NCBI GenBank assembly: GCA_964522105.1
Contig: CAZFVA010000016.1
Coordinates: 1 to 64,000 of the forward strand
DNA: 64,000 bases
Source of the DNA: JAGOFO01 sp964522105
GTDB lineage: Bacteria; Myxococcota_A; UBA9042; DTJE01
Reading direction: 5' to 3'
The position numbers were made by a program, and so were the translations under genes. This document shows positions 43,737-53,365 of the stretch, in pieces. The notes beneath the pieces are model-generated. The model was not told the origin of the DNA. It ran no database searches and saw only the letters and a list, made by a program, of their open reading frames with translations. Positions within the stretch are counted from its first letter, which is position 1. Every line of letters begins with the position of its first letter.

Positions 43737-44636
43737 CTATTTTCCCTGCTCAAAGCGGTCCAGAACGGTCTTTTGACCAGTGGAAATGTCGGTGTCGTTT
43801 TGTTGTTTGCGGGCGTGTCCGTGGTTGTTCCCTTTGAACCATGCCCACTGGTCAACAGCGCGGCGGATCGGGGCGGCCGGGATATCGCGGAAGTCACGCG
43901 CAAGCAGGTCGGCCCTGATGTCCCGCGCTGTCTGCATTGCCGCGCCAAAGACGGCGGCAGCGACGCTACGGTGTGCGTTGTAGATGAACGCGTCGGCTTC
44001 GCCTTCAATGAATTTACGGCCGTAGATGCCTTTCAGCGAGTAGTTGTGCGAATGAATAACGGTGGCCTGCGGCAGATAGGCGACTTTGTAACCTTTGCCG
44101 GTTGCCCAGTTTCCCCATTCGGTGTCTTCGGAACCCCATGAGTCGGCATAAAAATGGTGTTCATCCCAGTACTTGCGTCCAAGGCCCGCGAACGGCAGTG
44201 AAAACTTCATCCACTCCGGGGCAGGGCCGCTTTCAGGGAATGACCTTTCGTATTCAGCACGCACCCACGTCCAGGCTCCCGGCCGGGCGACCTGACGGCA
44301 GAACGCGGCGGCCGTCCCAGCCATTTCAAGTGCATCCACGACCGCGCCAAGCACGCCGGGGCCACACGGGACACAGTCCGAATTCTGAAACACTATCAGT
44401 GGTGATGTTGAATTCTGTATTGCGGCGTTCAGGACGTTCCCGGGTACATAGTCGCCAGCTTCAACTTTCATCAGTCGGTGCGGGTACTTCGCAACTTCAG
44501 CCAGCGTCCCGTCAGTCGAACCTGAATCAACGACCAGCAGTTCAAAGTCTTTGAAATCCTGCGAAAACAGCGCCGTGAGCGCGTGGGACACTATGCTTTC
44601 GCTGTTCTTTGTCCGCATGATTACGGTGACTTTCAT
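43737..44636 (-). CDS. GT2-family glycosyltransferase
   Basis: 299 aa from ATG 44636 (MKVTVIMRTKNSESIVSHAL), with GGGGA 7 nt upstream and ATGA overlap with the deacetylase stop; longer upstream frames are not coding. GT-A motifs: LLVVDSGSTDGTLAEVAK, VFQNSDCVPCGPGVLGAVVD (metal-binding DxD replaced by SDC), and ADSWGSEDTEWGNWATGKGY (ED acceptor-site). The C-terminal ~60 residues are basic and may associate with the membrane. Last gene of the 11-gene minus-strand operon. Sugar specificity unknown. Confidence 0.88.
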   Translation of the reverse strand: MKVTVIMRTKNSESIVSHALTALFSQDFKDFELLVVDSGSTDGTLAEVAKYPHRLMKVEAGDYVPGNVLNAAIQNSTSPLIVFQNSDCVPCGPGVLGAVVDALEMAGTAAAFCRQVARPGAWTWVRAEYERSFPESGPAPEWMKFSLPFAGLGRKYWDEHHFYADSWGSEDTEWGNWATGKGYKVAYLPQATVIHSHNYSLKGIYGRKFIEGEADAFIYNAHRSVAAAVFGAAMQTARDIRADLLARDFRDIPAAPIRRAVDQWAWFKGNNHGHARKQQNDTDISTGQKTVLDRFEQGK

Positions 44637-45448
44637 GTGTTTTTCCCCGGCAGGACCTGTGACATGTGGAGACACTCGCGAGTCTTCAGATACGCCGCAA
44701 TCCTGGAAAATCCTTTGAAGCGGTCGGCCAGATACATGGTTATGGGGTGAATAATCATGTTGGAAATCACGCCCTTTTCTTCGTTTTCCTGCAGCCCGGC
44801 GATGACCAGGTCCGTCCATTCTTCAATCTGGTAAGACTGCGGTCCGAAGTCATCAGACCAGTTATATCTTTTCTGCCAGTTTGCCACCCACTCCGGCGTC
44901 CTTTCGGCATGATAGATATGTTCATGGTCGGGAATGACGTTGATTGGAAAGTTGTAAATGCCGGTCTTATGAAGCTGCGGCCCCGGCGAATTCTTCTGTA
45001 CGCCGTCGCTGACGCAGATGATCCCCGCTCGCTGAAGGACTTCTTCAGTCCACGGGCCGTGCATGTACATGTGGTTGCGCCACAGGTTAATCGTTTTACC
45101 AGTGCGCGCCCTGGCCGCCGCAATAGTCAGCCTTGCGTCAACGTACTGCATGACCGGCGGTCCGTTGTACGATTTCAGAACTTTGTTAAACACCCGGTGA
45201 ACGATTTCAGGCTGGAAACATGAAAAATTGTGCCCCCCGAATTCAACAAGACGATGGTTTACAATCGGTTCAATGTCTTTCCATTCTTCGGTAAAACATC
45301 TGCCAGAAACAAAGAAAGTCACAGGAATATCAGCGCCTTCCAGAATCTTCAGGAACAGTTGTGTGGTCTGCAGTTCGGTGATGTCGCAGTGTTTCTGGTT
45401 TCCCGTCCCCAGGCTGTTGTGATGAAGGTCACCAGTCAGACAAATCAC
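44633..45448 (-). CDS. Polysaccharide deacetylase-like (NodB homology) protein
   Basis: 271 aa from a GTG start with GAGGT 7 nt upstream. NodB-type motifs are visible in reduced form: LTGDLHHNSLG (first Asp), VTFFVSGRCF, and EFGGHNFSCFQ (His of motif 2). Later NHMYMHGPWTEEVLQRAGI follows the barrel order, and IHPITMYLADR carries the last His. These carbohydrate esterase 4-like enzymes remove N-acetyl groups from glycans or remodel lipid-linked sugars. It sits between the nucleotidyltransferase-like gene (3 bp gap) and the GT2 gene. Some motif residues deviate, so activity is not assured. Confidence 0.72.
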   Translation of the reverse strand: MICLTGDLHHNSLGTGNQKHCDITELQTTQLFLKILEGADIPVTFFVSGRCFTEEWKDIEPIVNHRLVEFGGHNFSCFQPEIVHRVFNKVLKSYNGPPVMQYVDARLTIAAARARTGKTINLWRNHMYMHGPWTEEVLQRAGIICVSDGVQKNSPGPQLHKTGIYNFPINVIPDHEHIYHAERTPEWVANWQKRYNWSDDFGPQSYQIEEWTDLVIAGLQENEEKGVISNMIIHPITMYLADRFKGFSRIAAYLKTRECLHMSQVLPGKNT

Positions 45449-45451
45449 GGT

Positions 45452-46684
45452 TCAGACCTCCAGATTCAGGCCAAGCTTCTTTGCGGCGTGGGCGAAATTC
45501 GGGTCGTTGTAAAGGCCCCATTTCACCAGCCACGCTTTTCTTACAGCGTTAATATCTGAACCCGCACCACCATCGTCTGCCGATAATTCACCGACATTCA
45601 AAAAGTCCCGGGCGACATTCATGATTTCACCGTCCAGATCGTAGATGACGGCCGGAAAAATCGTTGCCATTTTCAGGTCTTCCGGCGCCATTCTGAACAG
45701 CAGGTCTTGATGTCCGCCCTGATTATGCAGGTTTCGGTGTACCCCGCGTGCGACTTTTATGGCGAATATCGGGCTTGTTATTGCCTGTCTGTACGATCCG
45801 CAAACGGCCCGGTCAAGATAAGTGTTCCACGTCAGGTCTTTGCGTTTAAGCCGTGACGATTCAATCGTAAGGTGAACTTCTTTTAATGTTTCAACCAGTT
45901 CCGCAGTCCATTTCACCGGGTTTCTGTCGGTAAAAGCGGCGTATTCAGGCTGGAAGCGAAATTCCATTGCGTCGTTGTAGATGTCTTTGAAATATTTGGG
46001 CACATCGCTTCTGGCCTTCATATTCGCGGCCTTCTCCAGATAGCTCCAGGAATAAGCGCCTTTGAAGAACAGCAACGCGTCGCCGTAGCCGATAATCGCT
46101 TTCATCGCGTGTCTGACGATGGCTTTCGGGGTGCGGTCGGTTGTCGCCATTTGACTGCACAGGGCCTGATTAATGACCATCAGCGTGCCGCGATTCACCA
46201 GCAGATTCAGGATATCAAGCGGGTCAATGCCCGCCGCCTTCGGCCTGTGGAAAGCGTGTACGACCTTTTCAGAACCGGCCAGTACTTTGTGGCCGTGGTA
46301 GAAGTCATACCAGAACACTGTTCGTGGAAAAAGCGCCAGTCTGGCCAGCGGCATGAACCCGAGATCTATGCCGAATCCGGTGCGCTGGCGGATCTCTTCA
46401 ACTTCGGAATCCAGTCTGCCCTTCATGTCGTGGTGAAGTCGCGACAATGGGGTGGTCAAAAGCATGAAATCAAGGTTGTTGTGGGCTTTCTGGCGGCCGT
46501 CTTCCACCACGACGCCACCTTCACCGCGCCCGTATCCACCGACAAGCAGAACTGCGGCCACGGTGCCGGCAGGGATATTGGCCAGAATTCTAGAAGTTAC
46601 CTCGGTGGCCACCTCTTTGATGTCGCGTTCAACTTCAGGTCCGCCGCGAACTGTGAAATGACCGGGGTCGGTGTTGATTTTCAT
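45452..46684 (-). CDS. Nucleotidyltransferase-fold protein of unknown function
   Basis: 410 aa, start overlapping the GT4 stop by 4 bp. N-terminal MNT/NTase-like signature: VLLVGGYGRGEGGVVVED then HNNLDFMLL, matching the GG-x-GRGE ... D-x-D/NLDF pattern of nucleotidyltransferases. The rest is mostly helical, with many aromatic and basic residues (AYSWSYLEKAANMKARSDVP). No kinase or HEPN motif is seen. Its conserved place between GT4 and deacetylase genes suggests a function in making the polymer, for example activating a sugar or a lipid carrier, but there is no direct evidence. Confidence 0.65.
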   Translation of the reverse strand: MKINTDPGHFTVRGGPEVERDIKEVATEVTSRILANIPAGTVAAVLLVGGYGRGEGGVVVEDGRQKAHNNLDFMLLTTPLSRLHHDMKGRLDSEVEEIRQRTGFGIDLGFMPLARLALFPRTVFWYDFYHGHKVLAGSEKVVHAFHRPKAAGIDPLDILNLLVNRGTLMVINQALCSQMATTDRTPKAIVRHAMKAIIGYGDALLFFKGAYSWSYLEKAANMKARSDVPKYFKDIYNDAMEFRFQPEYAAFTDRNPVKWTAELVETLKEVHLTIESSRLKRKDLTWNTYLDRAVCGSYRQAITSPIFAIKVARGVHRNLHNQGGHQDLLFRMAPEDLKMATIFPAVIYDLDGEIMNVARDFLNVGELSADDGGAGSDINAVRKAWLVKWGLYNDPNFAHAAKKLGLNLEV

Positions 46685-48023
46685 CGTTTTGCCCTGTGTT
46701 CTGCATGTCGTTTAATCATCAGTTCAAAGAATGAAACCAGCTTCTGAATATGCATCTGTGGCGTGTACTTGTCTGTAAGAGACTTCAAGCCATTTTCTGC
46801 AAACTTTCCGGCCAGTTCTGGCTCGCCAACAAGACACCTGATTGTGGCAGCAAGTGCAGCGGGGTCCTGAGGTGGCGNNNNNNNNNNNNNNNNNNNNNNN
46901 NNNNNNNNNNNNNNNNNNNNNNNNNNNNNNNNNNNNNNNNNNNNNNNNNNNNNNNNNNNNNNNNNNNNNNNNNNNNNTCGCCAACAAGACACCTGATTGT
47001 GGCAGCAAGTGCAGCGGGGTCCTGAGGTGGCGCATACAGCAGGCCGGTTTCGCCGTCCTTCAGCCATTCGGTGATGCCGCCGACGTCTGAAGCAATGACC
47101 GGCGTTCCAGCGGCAAAGGCAGCCAGTCCTGTAAGGCAGAACGTCTCGGGCTCGCGGCTTGGAATCACCATGATCGCTGATGTCGCGATTTCCATGTTAA
47201 GGTCGTCCGGTGACAGCCAACCGGTAAAGGTGACCCGTTCGCTGACGCCTGCCGCCGCCGCACATTCCACGAACATGTCCTTCTGAGGCCCGTCACCCGC
47301 CACCGTCAGTGTTACCGCCGGATCAAGAAGAGCCAATGCTTTTATAAGGATATCAAGCCCTTTGCCGCGAACAAGCGTCCCGGCAAACACCAATTTTCTG
47401 TCATCGCGTGTAACGACCGGCATCACGGCCGGGGGTACTATGAACAGTGGCACGGCCCTGGTGGCTGCTGCCGGAAAATCGTGCTTCACAATCAGGTTGG
47501 CCATGTATTGCGAACCGGAAATGAAGCCGGTAAGTTCGCGGTTTGCCTGAAGAACTTTTTCCTTTGACGCAGCGGTTGAAATGCCGAGCCCGGTGATTCC
47601 CGTGCCGGTTTTTACAATGCCAAGGCATCTGAAGCAGTGAAATCCCATCGGGACGGTGCACGTATGGTTTGTAATCGCAAAGTACTTGTGGTCCCTGGGG
47701 CAGAACGGGCTGTGATCATGGAAAAATCGCACCGATGGAATACCGGTTGCGGCGATTGCGTTGATCGTTTCGATGTCCGCGACGTTGTGCACGTAAATCA
47801 GGTCAGGTTTCAACGCGGCGACCGTCGTCTTCAGTGTCGTTGAATCAAGCGGAAATGCCTTTTCAAATGGACTTGTGAATTTGTAGTCCCACGGCCTTTC
47901 GATACCGGCCATCAGCATATTGCTGAAGCCCTGGCGTGCCAGCAGCGTCGCAGTCTCGTGAATGTACTTTTCGGCCCCGCCGGAAAAGGTCGCCAGATTG
48001 TTAATCCACAGGATTGTCTTCAT
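46681..48023 (-). CDS. GT4-family glycosyltransferase (interrupted by an assembly gap)
   Basis: Collapsing the 155-base artefact gives a single 395-aa GT-B protein beginning MKTILWINNLATFSGGAEKY. N-terminal acceptor domain: SGGAEKYIHETATLLA, LKPDLIYVHN. C-terminal GT4 domain: LVFAGTLVRGKGLDILIKAL, VTLTVAGDGPQ, PSREPETFCLTGLAAFAAGT (E-x7-type donor site) and APPQDPAALAATIRCL. The unusual RFFHDHSPFCPRDH segment may carry a metal or substrate site. Start overlaps the GH9 stop by 4 bp. Confidence 0.85.
46823..47032. other. Scaffold gap (46878-46977) with duplicated 55-bp flanks
   Basis: 46823-46877 equals 46978-47032, separated by exactly 100 N. Assembly artefact; collapsing it restores the GT4 gene. 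Confidence 0.95.
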
Positions 48024-50620
48024 TCGGTCCGCTTGTGCCCCGCATTATTGAATACCCGGCGGTCAGACAGGCGTTGCCCGTCAGGCCAGACGGCTTCCAT
48101 CTCGATCCAGTCAAGTCCTTCCGGATTGATGCTGACCTCAATCCCTTTGAAAACCTGACCCATCGACGTTTCCCAGATTACATCAGCGTCTTTGATTTCG
48201 CGATCTTTACACACGGCGGTAAAAGGTCCGGTGCCGTTTATCATACCGCTCAGTTTCCGGTAAGGTCTTGATTTGTCAGTGGTTGTCGCAAAAATCGCAG
48301 CCGCTGCCGCCAGCGATCTTGCAAGAACTGGTATCACCATTTCTGCGTTGACGTTCCAGTGGTCCGTGAAACGGTCATAAAGTGGCCACGGGTCAAGTTT
48401 GTCGCCGTCCGATGGGAATGTCAGGGCGCCAAGCTGTCGTCCGTATTCGCCCAGCCAGCCGCACCCTGCGATGACGTCACCGACGATGATGCCGCCCGGG
48501 GGAAGCAGACGTCCATCGTTGTGCGCGTACTGACTTACCGGCAGTGTTGGCCAGCGCAGGCCAAGGCCCGTGATGTAGCTTATATTTACCGGATTCATCC
48601 CGGCCTGATAGTAAAAATTGGCCAGGGCACCTTTCAAGTAGTCCGGGCGTGCCTTGCCCTTCAGTTCCGCGAATCGGGCCGCCGACATAAGTTCAAATGC
48701 GTTTTCCGATGAAAAGTACCATCCGGCCGTTCTGTGTCGTTTGCTTTCATTGGGAAATGATGTGCCCCAGACCGAGTCGCGGTACCACGTCATCAAGTCG
48801 GCCGTTCTGCCTGTAAACGCCTCGTCGCAGCGTCTGCCGAACAGTTCTTTAAGTTTGCCGCCTTCGTCCGTAACTGTCGCCATTGCGCAGGACCTGACGG
48901 CGTAACCACCGGCCTCGAACAGCTTCAGCCAGCCCCATTTTGCGGTTGCCGGTTCGAAGTTTTCTTTCAGCCAGTCAAGGTACTTTTCATCCTTTGTTGC
49001 CAGATACAATTCGACAGCCGCCCATGCGGTTTCGTCATAGTCGCCGAACGTATCGCCGTAATGGGTAATCTTCTGATAAGCGCCTTTCCCAAATTTAGTC
49101 CGGGCATTTTCCAGGAATGTCCATGCCTTGCGGGATTGCGTCAGGAAGCGTGCTGCTTGATCCGGGAAGTGTTTCTGGACGTGTTTTGATCGTGATGCCT
49201 GTGCCAGAGCCGCAGCCGCTGCAGCCGTGACCGCAGTGTTCTTGCCGAACACAACCTGAAGGTCACCGTCATCCGGCAGTACGTCATCTTCGTAGGGGCG
49301 GTCCCGTGGATATACAAGGAAGTAAAATCCGCCATCGGAATCCTGGGCTTTTGAAATGAACCTGGCTTCCCACATTGCTGCCTGGATGATGTCTGGAATG
49401 CCATCGCTGCTTTCCGGCATGCCAAGGTTGTCCAGCCCGGCGACACCGGGGAAAAAGTCTGCAGCAAATATCAGCGCGTTCACAACACCTGACGAATTGA
49501 TCAGGTACTTTGAATAGTCGCCTGCGTCGTGGTATCCGCCCGAAACATCAACGAATCCTTTGTTCTCGAAAGGAAAATGGAGCTTTCCTGCGTCCTCGAT
49601 GACGCTTTTTATCTGACGGGACCCCTCGACCAGGCTCGGGGTGGCGCTCCCGATCTTGTCTACCCCTGAGTCCAGAATGTCAGGGTCTGGAATTACCGCT
49701 GGAGCGGTATGGCATTTACCGTGGGTGAACCTTGAAAAGGGCAGGGTGACGGCTGTTCCACATCGTTGATTGTACATTCCAAGAGCGAATGTTCTGGCGA
49801 ACGCGCCGGCCGTTGAATCGCTGATTGTAAAGGGTTGCGACCTTCCAACCCCTTTGACAAACACACTGTATTTTCCCGGCGCAATTCCTGCCGGAAAGTC
49901 CGCCTGCCATGCCAGTGTATACGGTGGAACCTGTTCGGAAAATCCGGTTTCCCGTCTGCGGACCAGTGTTCCGCTGAAAACGGCGCTGTCGGTAACTGCG
50001 TTGATAATGCTGAATTCTGCAGGTTCATCAATATGGATTTCGCCCGCCGTACCGGCGAATTTTTCAACCACGGCGTGGCCACCTGTCGATGCCATGTAGC
50101 CTGCCTGACTGACGTGAATAGCTGAACTGACCCTTTTGTTTTCCGAGGTTACGGCCACGGATATCTGTCTTGACAGGTGCCGCCCCGTTTTGTCAGTCAG
50201 AACAATCGTCCCTGCCGTGTCGATTTTGCCGTCCAGAATCAGGTACAGCCAGTTTCCAAGTCGCAGGTCATGTTTGCCGCGCGGTGCGTAAATCGGTCTG
50301 CGTTTGAATCCTGTCTGTTTGATTTTGACTGCATTGCCATTGAATTTCAGTTCGAAGTCGCCGGGGCCGGGAATTGCGTCAATTGCGGCCCAGTCCCACA
50401 CTTCCGGCGGCCTGTCCCTGGTAACCTGAGTACATATGAAAAGTTCCAGTACATTTGATGAAACGGGCCGCAGGTCCCACAGGCCGACCCGGGGTGGAAG
50501 CAACCGGTCCGGCGAAGCCCTGTCAGCGTCATCAGGAACGAAAGGTGCCGCGACGGCAAAACCCGACATGGCAGAAACTGCAGACAGAAATACGAAGATC
50601 TGCGCCAGGTGGCGAATCAT
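48020..50620 (-). CDS. Secreted family GH9 beta-1,4-glucanase
   Basis: 866 aa. Cleavable signal peptide (~1-25, AVAA-P). An extra beta domain (~30-160) precedes an Ig-like CelD_N domain (~165-270), then the (alpha/alpha)6 GH9 barrel. The catalytic-Asp motif is FVDVSGGYHDAGDYSKYLIN; CMATVTDEGGK, PVNISYITGLGLRWP and the C-terminal proton-donor region HWNVNAEMVIPVLA follow. All key residues seem present. Starts with ATGA overlap to the WecG-deacetylase gene. A GH9 enzyme inside a polysaccharide-assembly operon implies that the polymer contains a beta-1,4-glucan-like backbone or that chains are trimmed during export; that reading is inference. Confidence 0.9.
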   Translation of the reverse strand: MIRHLAQIFVFLSAVSAMSGFAVAAPFVPDDADRASPDRLLPPRVGLWDLRPVSSNVLELFICTQVTRDRPPEVWDWAAIDAIPGPGDFELKFNGNAVKIKQTGFKRRPIYAPRGKHDLRLGNWLYLILDGKIDTAGTIVLTDKTGRHLSRQISVAVTSENKRVSSAIHVSQAGYMASTGGHAVVEKFAGTAGEIHIDEPAEFSIINAVTDSAVFSGTLVRRRETGFSEQVPPYTLAWQADFPAGIAPGKYSVFVKGVGRSQPFTISDSTAGAFARTFALGMYNQRCGTAVTLPFSRFTHGKCHTAPAVIPDPDILDSGVDKIGSATPSLVEGSRQIKSVIEDAGKLHFPFENKGFVDVSGGYHDAGDYSKYLINSSGVVNALIFAADFFPGVAGLDNLGMPESSDGIPDIIQAAMWEARFISKAQDSDGGFYFLVYPRDRPYEDDVLPDDGDLQVVFGKNTAVTAAAAAALAQASRSKHVQKHFPDQAARFLTQSRKAWTFLENARTKFGKGAYQKITHYGDTFGDYDETAWAAVELYLATKDEKYLDWLKENFEPATAKWGWLKLFEAGGYAVRSCAMATVTDEGGKLKELFGRRCDEAFTGRTADLMTWYRDSVWGTSFPNESKRHRTAGWYFSSENAFELMSAARFAELKGKARPDYLKGALANFYYQAGMNPVNISYITGLGLRWPTLPVSQYAHNDGRLLPPGGIIVGDVIAGCGWLGEYGRQLGALTFPSDGDKLDPWPLYDRFTDHWNVNAEMVIPVLARSLAAAAAIFATTTDKSRPYRKLSGMINGTGPFTAVCKDREIKDADVIWETSMGQVFKGIEVSINPEGLDWIEMEAVWPDGQRLSDRRVFNNAGHKRTE

Positions 50621-52215
50621 GTCAGCCTGCGTCCCCTTTTTTCAACGAATGCCCAGTTGTCCAGACATCCGTCAAGGATACCAAGAAATGTGAAAAATCC
50701 ATCAGTTCCAAGGACTTTGCTGCGTGGAATCGAATAGATATCTTTGTTTGGAAGGGCAATTCCGGTGACAGCCATGAAGCCGGCCTTGTAACCGGCGTTT
50801 GCCGCCATCTTTCTGTTCGCCGGGGACACTTTCGCCGGAGTGCCGAACGGGTAGGCTATGTAGCGGACTTCCCTGCCAATCATGTCTTCAAGGCGGCTCT
50901 TTGAATCAGCAATTTCAGCCATCGCCTTTTCTGGCGGCATGCCGGCCAGAACGCCGTGCGACAGGCAGTGCGAACCGATTTCCCATCCGGCGTCGGCCAG
51001 TTCACGAATCTGTTGGGAATCCATCATCCTGCGTAGCATTGTGTAATCTTTATCGGGTGTTCCGCCGGTCGCCAGATGAGGTGACACGAACACGGTGCCG
51101 GGTATGCCAAGCGATGACATTACAGGTGCGGCGTGTTCTATAACATCAATGTATCCGTCATCAAATGTGATAGCAATCGAGCGGTCTGGAAGCGGCCATT
51201 CCCCGGCAGGTGCGCAGGTTATTGAATCTATCAGGTGATCCAGCGCAATCGGACGGCGCGTGGCGACCTCTTCCATCTGCTTTTTGAATACAGCAGGGTT
51301 GACGGTCCATTGTGCGTCGCCCCCTTCGCATACACCGTGATAACACAGTATCCGAGGCTCGCTCGTCTTTACGCCACGGGCGTTCCGACACGCTGCAACC
51401 ATCAGTGCTCTGGCATCGGATTTAAGTCGGGACGTCAATGATTCCGGGGTGTTTTTGTGTTCGTCCCGGAATGGCGCCATCTGTTCTGCCGCTACGAACG
51501 CCGGAATCCCCAGGAAATAGAACTTCGCCTTGTGGGGCTGCTGGCGCACGATGTCCAGCCATTCAAGACGCATCTTGCGTATCCACGCCGGTGAACGTTT
51601 AATCGAGCCGGTGTAATAGGCGAAAAGGCCACCGATCGCCAGCCATACGATCCCCTGCAGTTCAGGGTCGTCGAGGTGTCTTTCAATCAGTTGAATTTGA
51701 AGCGGGTTGCCCATTCCGACCAGCACGAAGTTCGGTTTGCACCTGATGATGTCCTGCATAACCGTAGATTCTTCTTCAGGTTTGAAGAATCCATGGTGGA
51801 AGCCGACAAAGTTGATGTGCGGCCACATCGTCTGCATCTGTGCAAAAGCCAGGTCTATCTGACCAGGTTCGGTTCCCAGCAGAAACACCTTTGTTCCGGC
51901 AGGGGCCTTTGTAAAAAGCTGTGGTGTCAGATCTGTTCCGTTAAGATTGTCGGGAAACGATTTTCCACGTCGCCGTGACACGTATTGCAGCGCGCCACCA
52001 TCGTTCAGGGTGACCAGCCGTTCCCTGGTCAGTTTCTGAAAGTCAGGCATGTTGCGGATCAGATTCATGGTCTTCATGTCGGGAAACGCGATGCCTGTAG
52101 TTTCGCCGGCAGCAGATCTTGCAAGCATCCAGTCGATTGCCGCTTCCCTTGTCATGATGGGAAATTTGAGGCCTGTGATTTCCACATACTCTGTTGACGG
52201 GATTACCGGCGTCAT
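50617..52215 (-). CDS. Bifunctional WecG/TagA glycosyltransferase - NodB polysaccharide deacetylase
   Basis: 532 aa from ATG 52215 with GGGGGG 4 nt upstream and an ATGA overlap with the previous GT4. Residues ~10-250: WecG/TagA/CpsF fold (GT26): VTLNDGGALQYVSRRRGKSF, NGTDLTPQLF, VFLLGTEPGQIDLAF, FVLVGMGNPLQIQLIE, AIGGLFAYYTGSIKRSPAWI and GLEWxxR-like RKMRLEWLDIVRQQP. Residues ~310-530: CE4 deacetylase: RILCYHGVCEG, SIAITFDDGYIDVIEHAAPV (motif 1 Asp), EIGSHCLSHGVLAG (HxxxH), and RYIAYPFGTPAKVS. The fusion suggests a sugar is added and then de-N-acetylated, although the deacetylase would normally act in the periplasm, so topology is puzzling. Confidence 0.88.
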   Translation of the reverse strand: MTPVIPSTEYVEITGLKFPIMTREAAIDWMLARSAAGETTGIAFPDMKTMNLIRNMPDFQKLTRERLVTLNDGGALQYVSRRRGKSFPDNLNGTDLTPQLFTKAPAGTKVFLLGTEPGQIDLAFAQMQTMWPHINFVGFHHGFFKPEEESTVMQDIIRCKPNFVLVGMGNPLQIQLIERHLDDPELQGIVWLAIGGLFAYYTGSIKRSPAWIRKMRLEWLDIVRQQPHKAKFYFLGIPAFVAAEQMAPFRDEHKNTPESLTSRLKSDARALMVAACRNARGVKTSEPRILCYHGVCEGGDAQWTVNPAVFKKQMEEVATRRPIALDHLIDSITCAPAGEWPLPDRSIAITFDDGYIDVIEHAAPVMSSLGIPGTVFVSPHLATGGTPDKDYTMLRRMMDSQQIRELADAGWEIGSHCLSHGVLAGMPPEKAMAEIADSKSRLEDMIGREVRYIAYPFGTPAKVSPANRKMAANAGYKAGFMAVTGIALPNKDIYSIPRSKVLGTDGFFTFLGILDGCLDNWAFVEKRGRRLT

Positions 52216-53357
52216 CTTGCCCCCCTCAGTATCTTCAAAGTCGCTTCCGCAGTTTTTTCCCATGTGAAACCAAGGCTTCTGGCTGTTCCGCGCTTTATCA
52301 GCCGGGCGCGATAATCACGATCGTCAATAATTTTGGACACTTCATGGGCGATTGACTCATGGTCCCCGGGGTCGAACATCGCAGCACCGTCACCCGCTAC
52401 TTCTGGAAGCGACGACACGTTCGAACATGCGACAGGAGCCCCGCAGGCCATAGCTTCCAGCAGCGGCAAACCGAAGCCTTCGTAAAGGGAAGGGTAGACG
52501 ACGCAATCAGCCTGCCTGTAAAGAACGGGCAGCTCTTCAAACTTGATGAAACCTTTGAATATTATGTCGCTGCTGTACTTTGATGCGGCGGCCGCCTGAT
52601 GGATTACTTCGGCACGAAACCAGTCCTTACCGACGAAGACCAGCTTGTGAGGATAGCCTTTCGCCTTCAGCAGCTCCCATGCCCGAATCATCTGAACATG
52701 GTTTTTTCCTGGATGCTCGAGCCTTGATACGTACAGCAGAAATGGTTCTTCAAACGGCAGAATTCTGCCTGCGTCCGGTCGATGCCGGTCGTCAAGGTCG
52801 CCCGCCGGGCCCGGGTGAAATGCTGAATGGTCGACGCCAAGATGAATTACGTCAATCCGGTCCGGATCGATTCCGGCGTAGTTGACAATGTCTTTCCGGG
52901 TGCTTTCGCTCACGGTGATAACGCGGTCCAGCCTGCCGAAAAGCCAGGGCAACACCGTTGAAATATAGAAGACCCGCGCCGGATCGTATTTTTCCCTTAC
53001 ATGAATGGACGACATGTCATGGACAGTGCCGACAGTTCGGCACGGTGCCCATATTGGCGTTCTGCGGTTTGCTGCAGGCAGAAATAGACAGTCCAGTTGA
53101 TCATGCAATGCGTAAGCCGGAAGCAGCGTCTGATGCCAGCCGACGTTCATCACCGGATTACCGAAACCAGTCCCGGCCGTTTTAGATGTAATTCCATGCA
53201 CTTTCGGGTCAAAGAAATCCAGATCCGATTTGCTGCCGTAAAGCACAGCCCGGTCATCGTTCAGCAGCGGGGCCATCCCGGCCAGCAGGCGATTCAGATA
53301 TACGCCAATTCCTGATTTGCCGCTGTCCGCCCCGAAACATGGAATCCCAATTTTCAT
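52212..53357 (-). CDS. GT4-family glycosyltransferase
   Basis: 381 aa GT-B protein. Acceptor-side glycine loop: FGADSGKSGIGVYLNRLLAG. HDMSSIHVREKY and VITVSESTRKDIVNYAGI precede the donor domain with FLLYVSRLEHPGKNHVQMIR, FVGKDWFRAEVI, VVYPSLYEGFGLPLLEAMAC (E-x7-E) and SSLPEVAGDGA. This pattern is close to mannosyltransferase-type GT4 enzymes such as MtfB/WbdB. Start has no strong Shine-Dalgarno and is 8 bp after the upstream gene, so translational coupling is likely. Confidence 0.9.
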   Translation of the reverse strand: MKIGIPCFGADSGKSGIGVYLNRLLAGMAPLLNDDRAVLYGSKSDLDFFDPKVHGITSKTAGTGFGNPVMNVGWHQTLLPAYALHDQLDCLFLPAANRRTPIWAPCRTVGTVHDMSSIHVREKYDPARVFYISTVLPWLFGRLDRVITVSESTRKDIVNYAGIDPDRIDVIHLGVDHSAFHPGPAGDLDDRHRPDAGRILPFEEPFLLYVSRLEHPGKNHVQMIRAWELLKAKGYPHKLVFVGKDWFRAEVIHQAAAASKYSSDIIFKGFIKFEELPVLYRQADCVVYPSLYEGFGLPLLEAMACGAPVACSNVSSLPEVAGDGAAMFDPGDHESIAHEVSKIIDDRDYRARLIKRGTARSLGFTWEKTAEATLKILRGAR

Positions 53358-53365
53358 AATCGTTT

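Noticed and set aside
44637..44819. Extended start of the GT2 gene
   Set aside because: It lies inside the deacetylase gene in another frame; the GT2 core begins MKVTVIMRTKN with a good Shine-Dalgarno.
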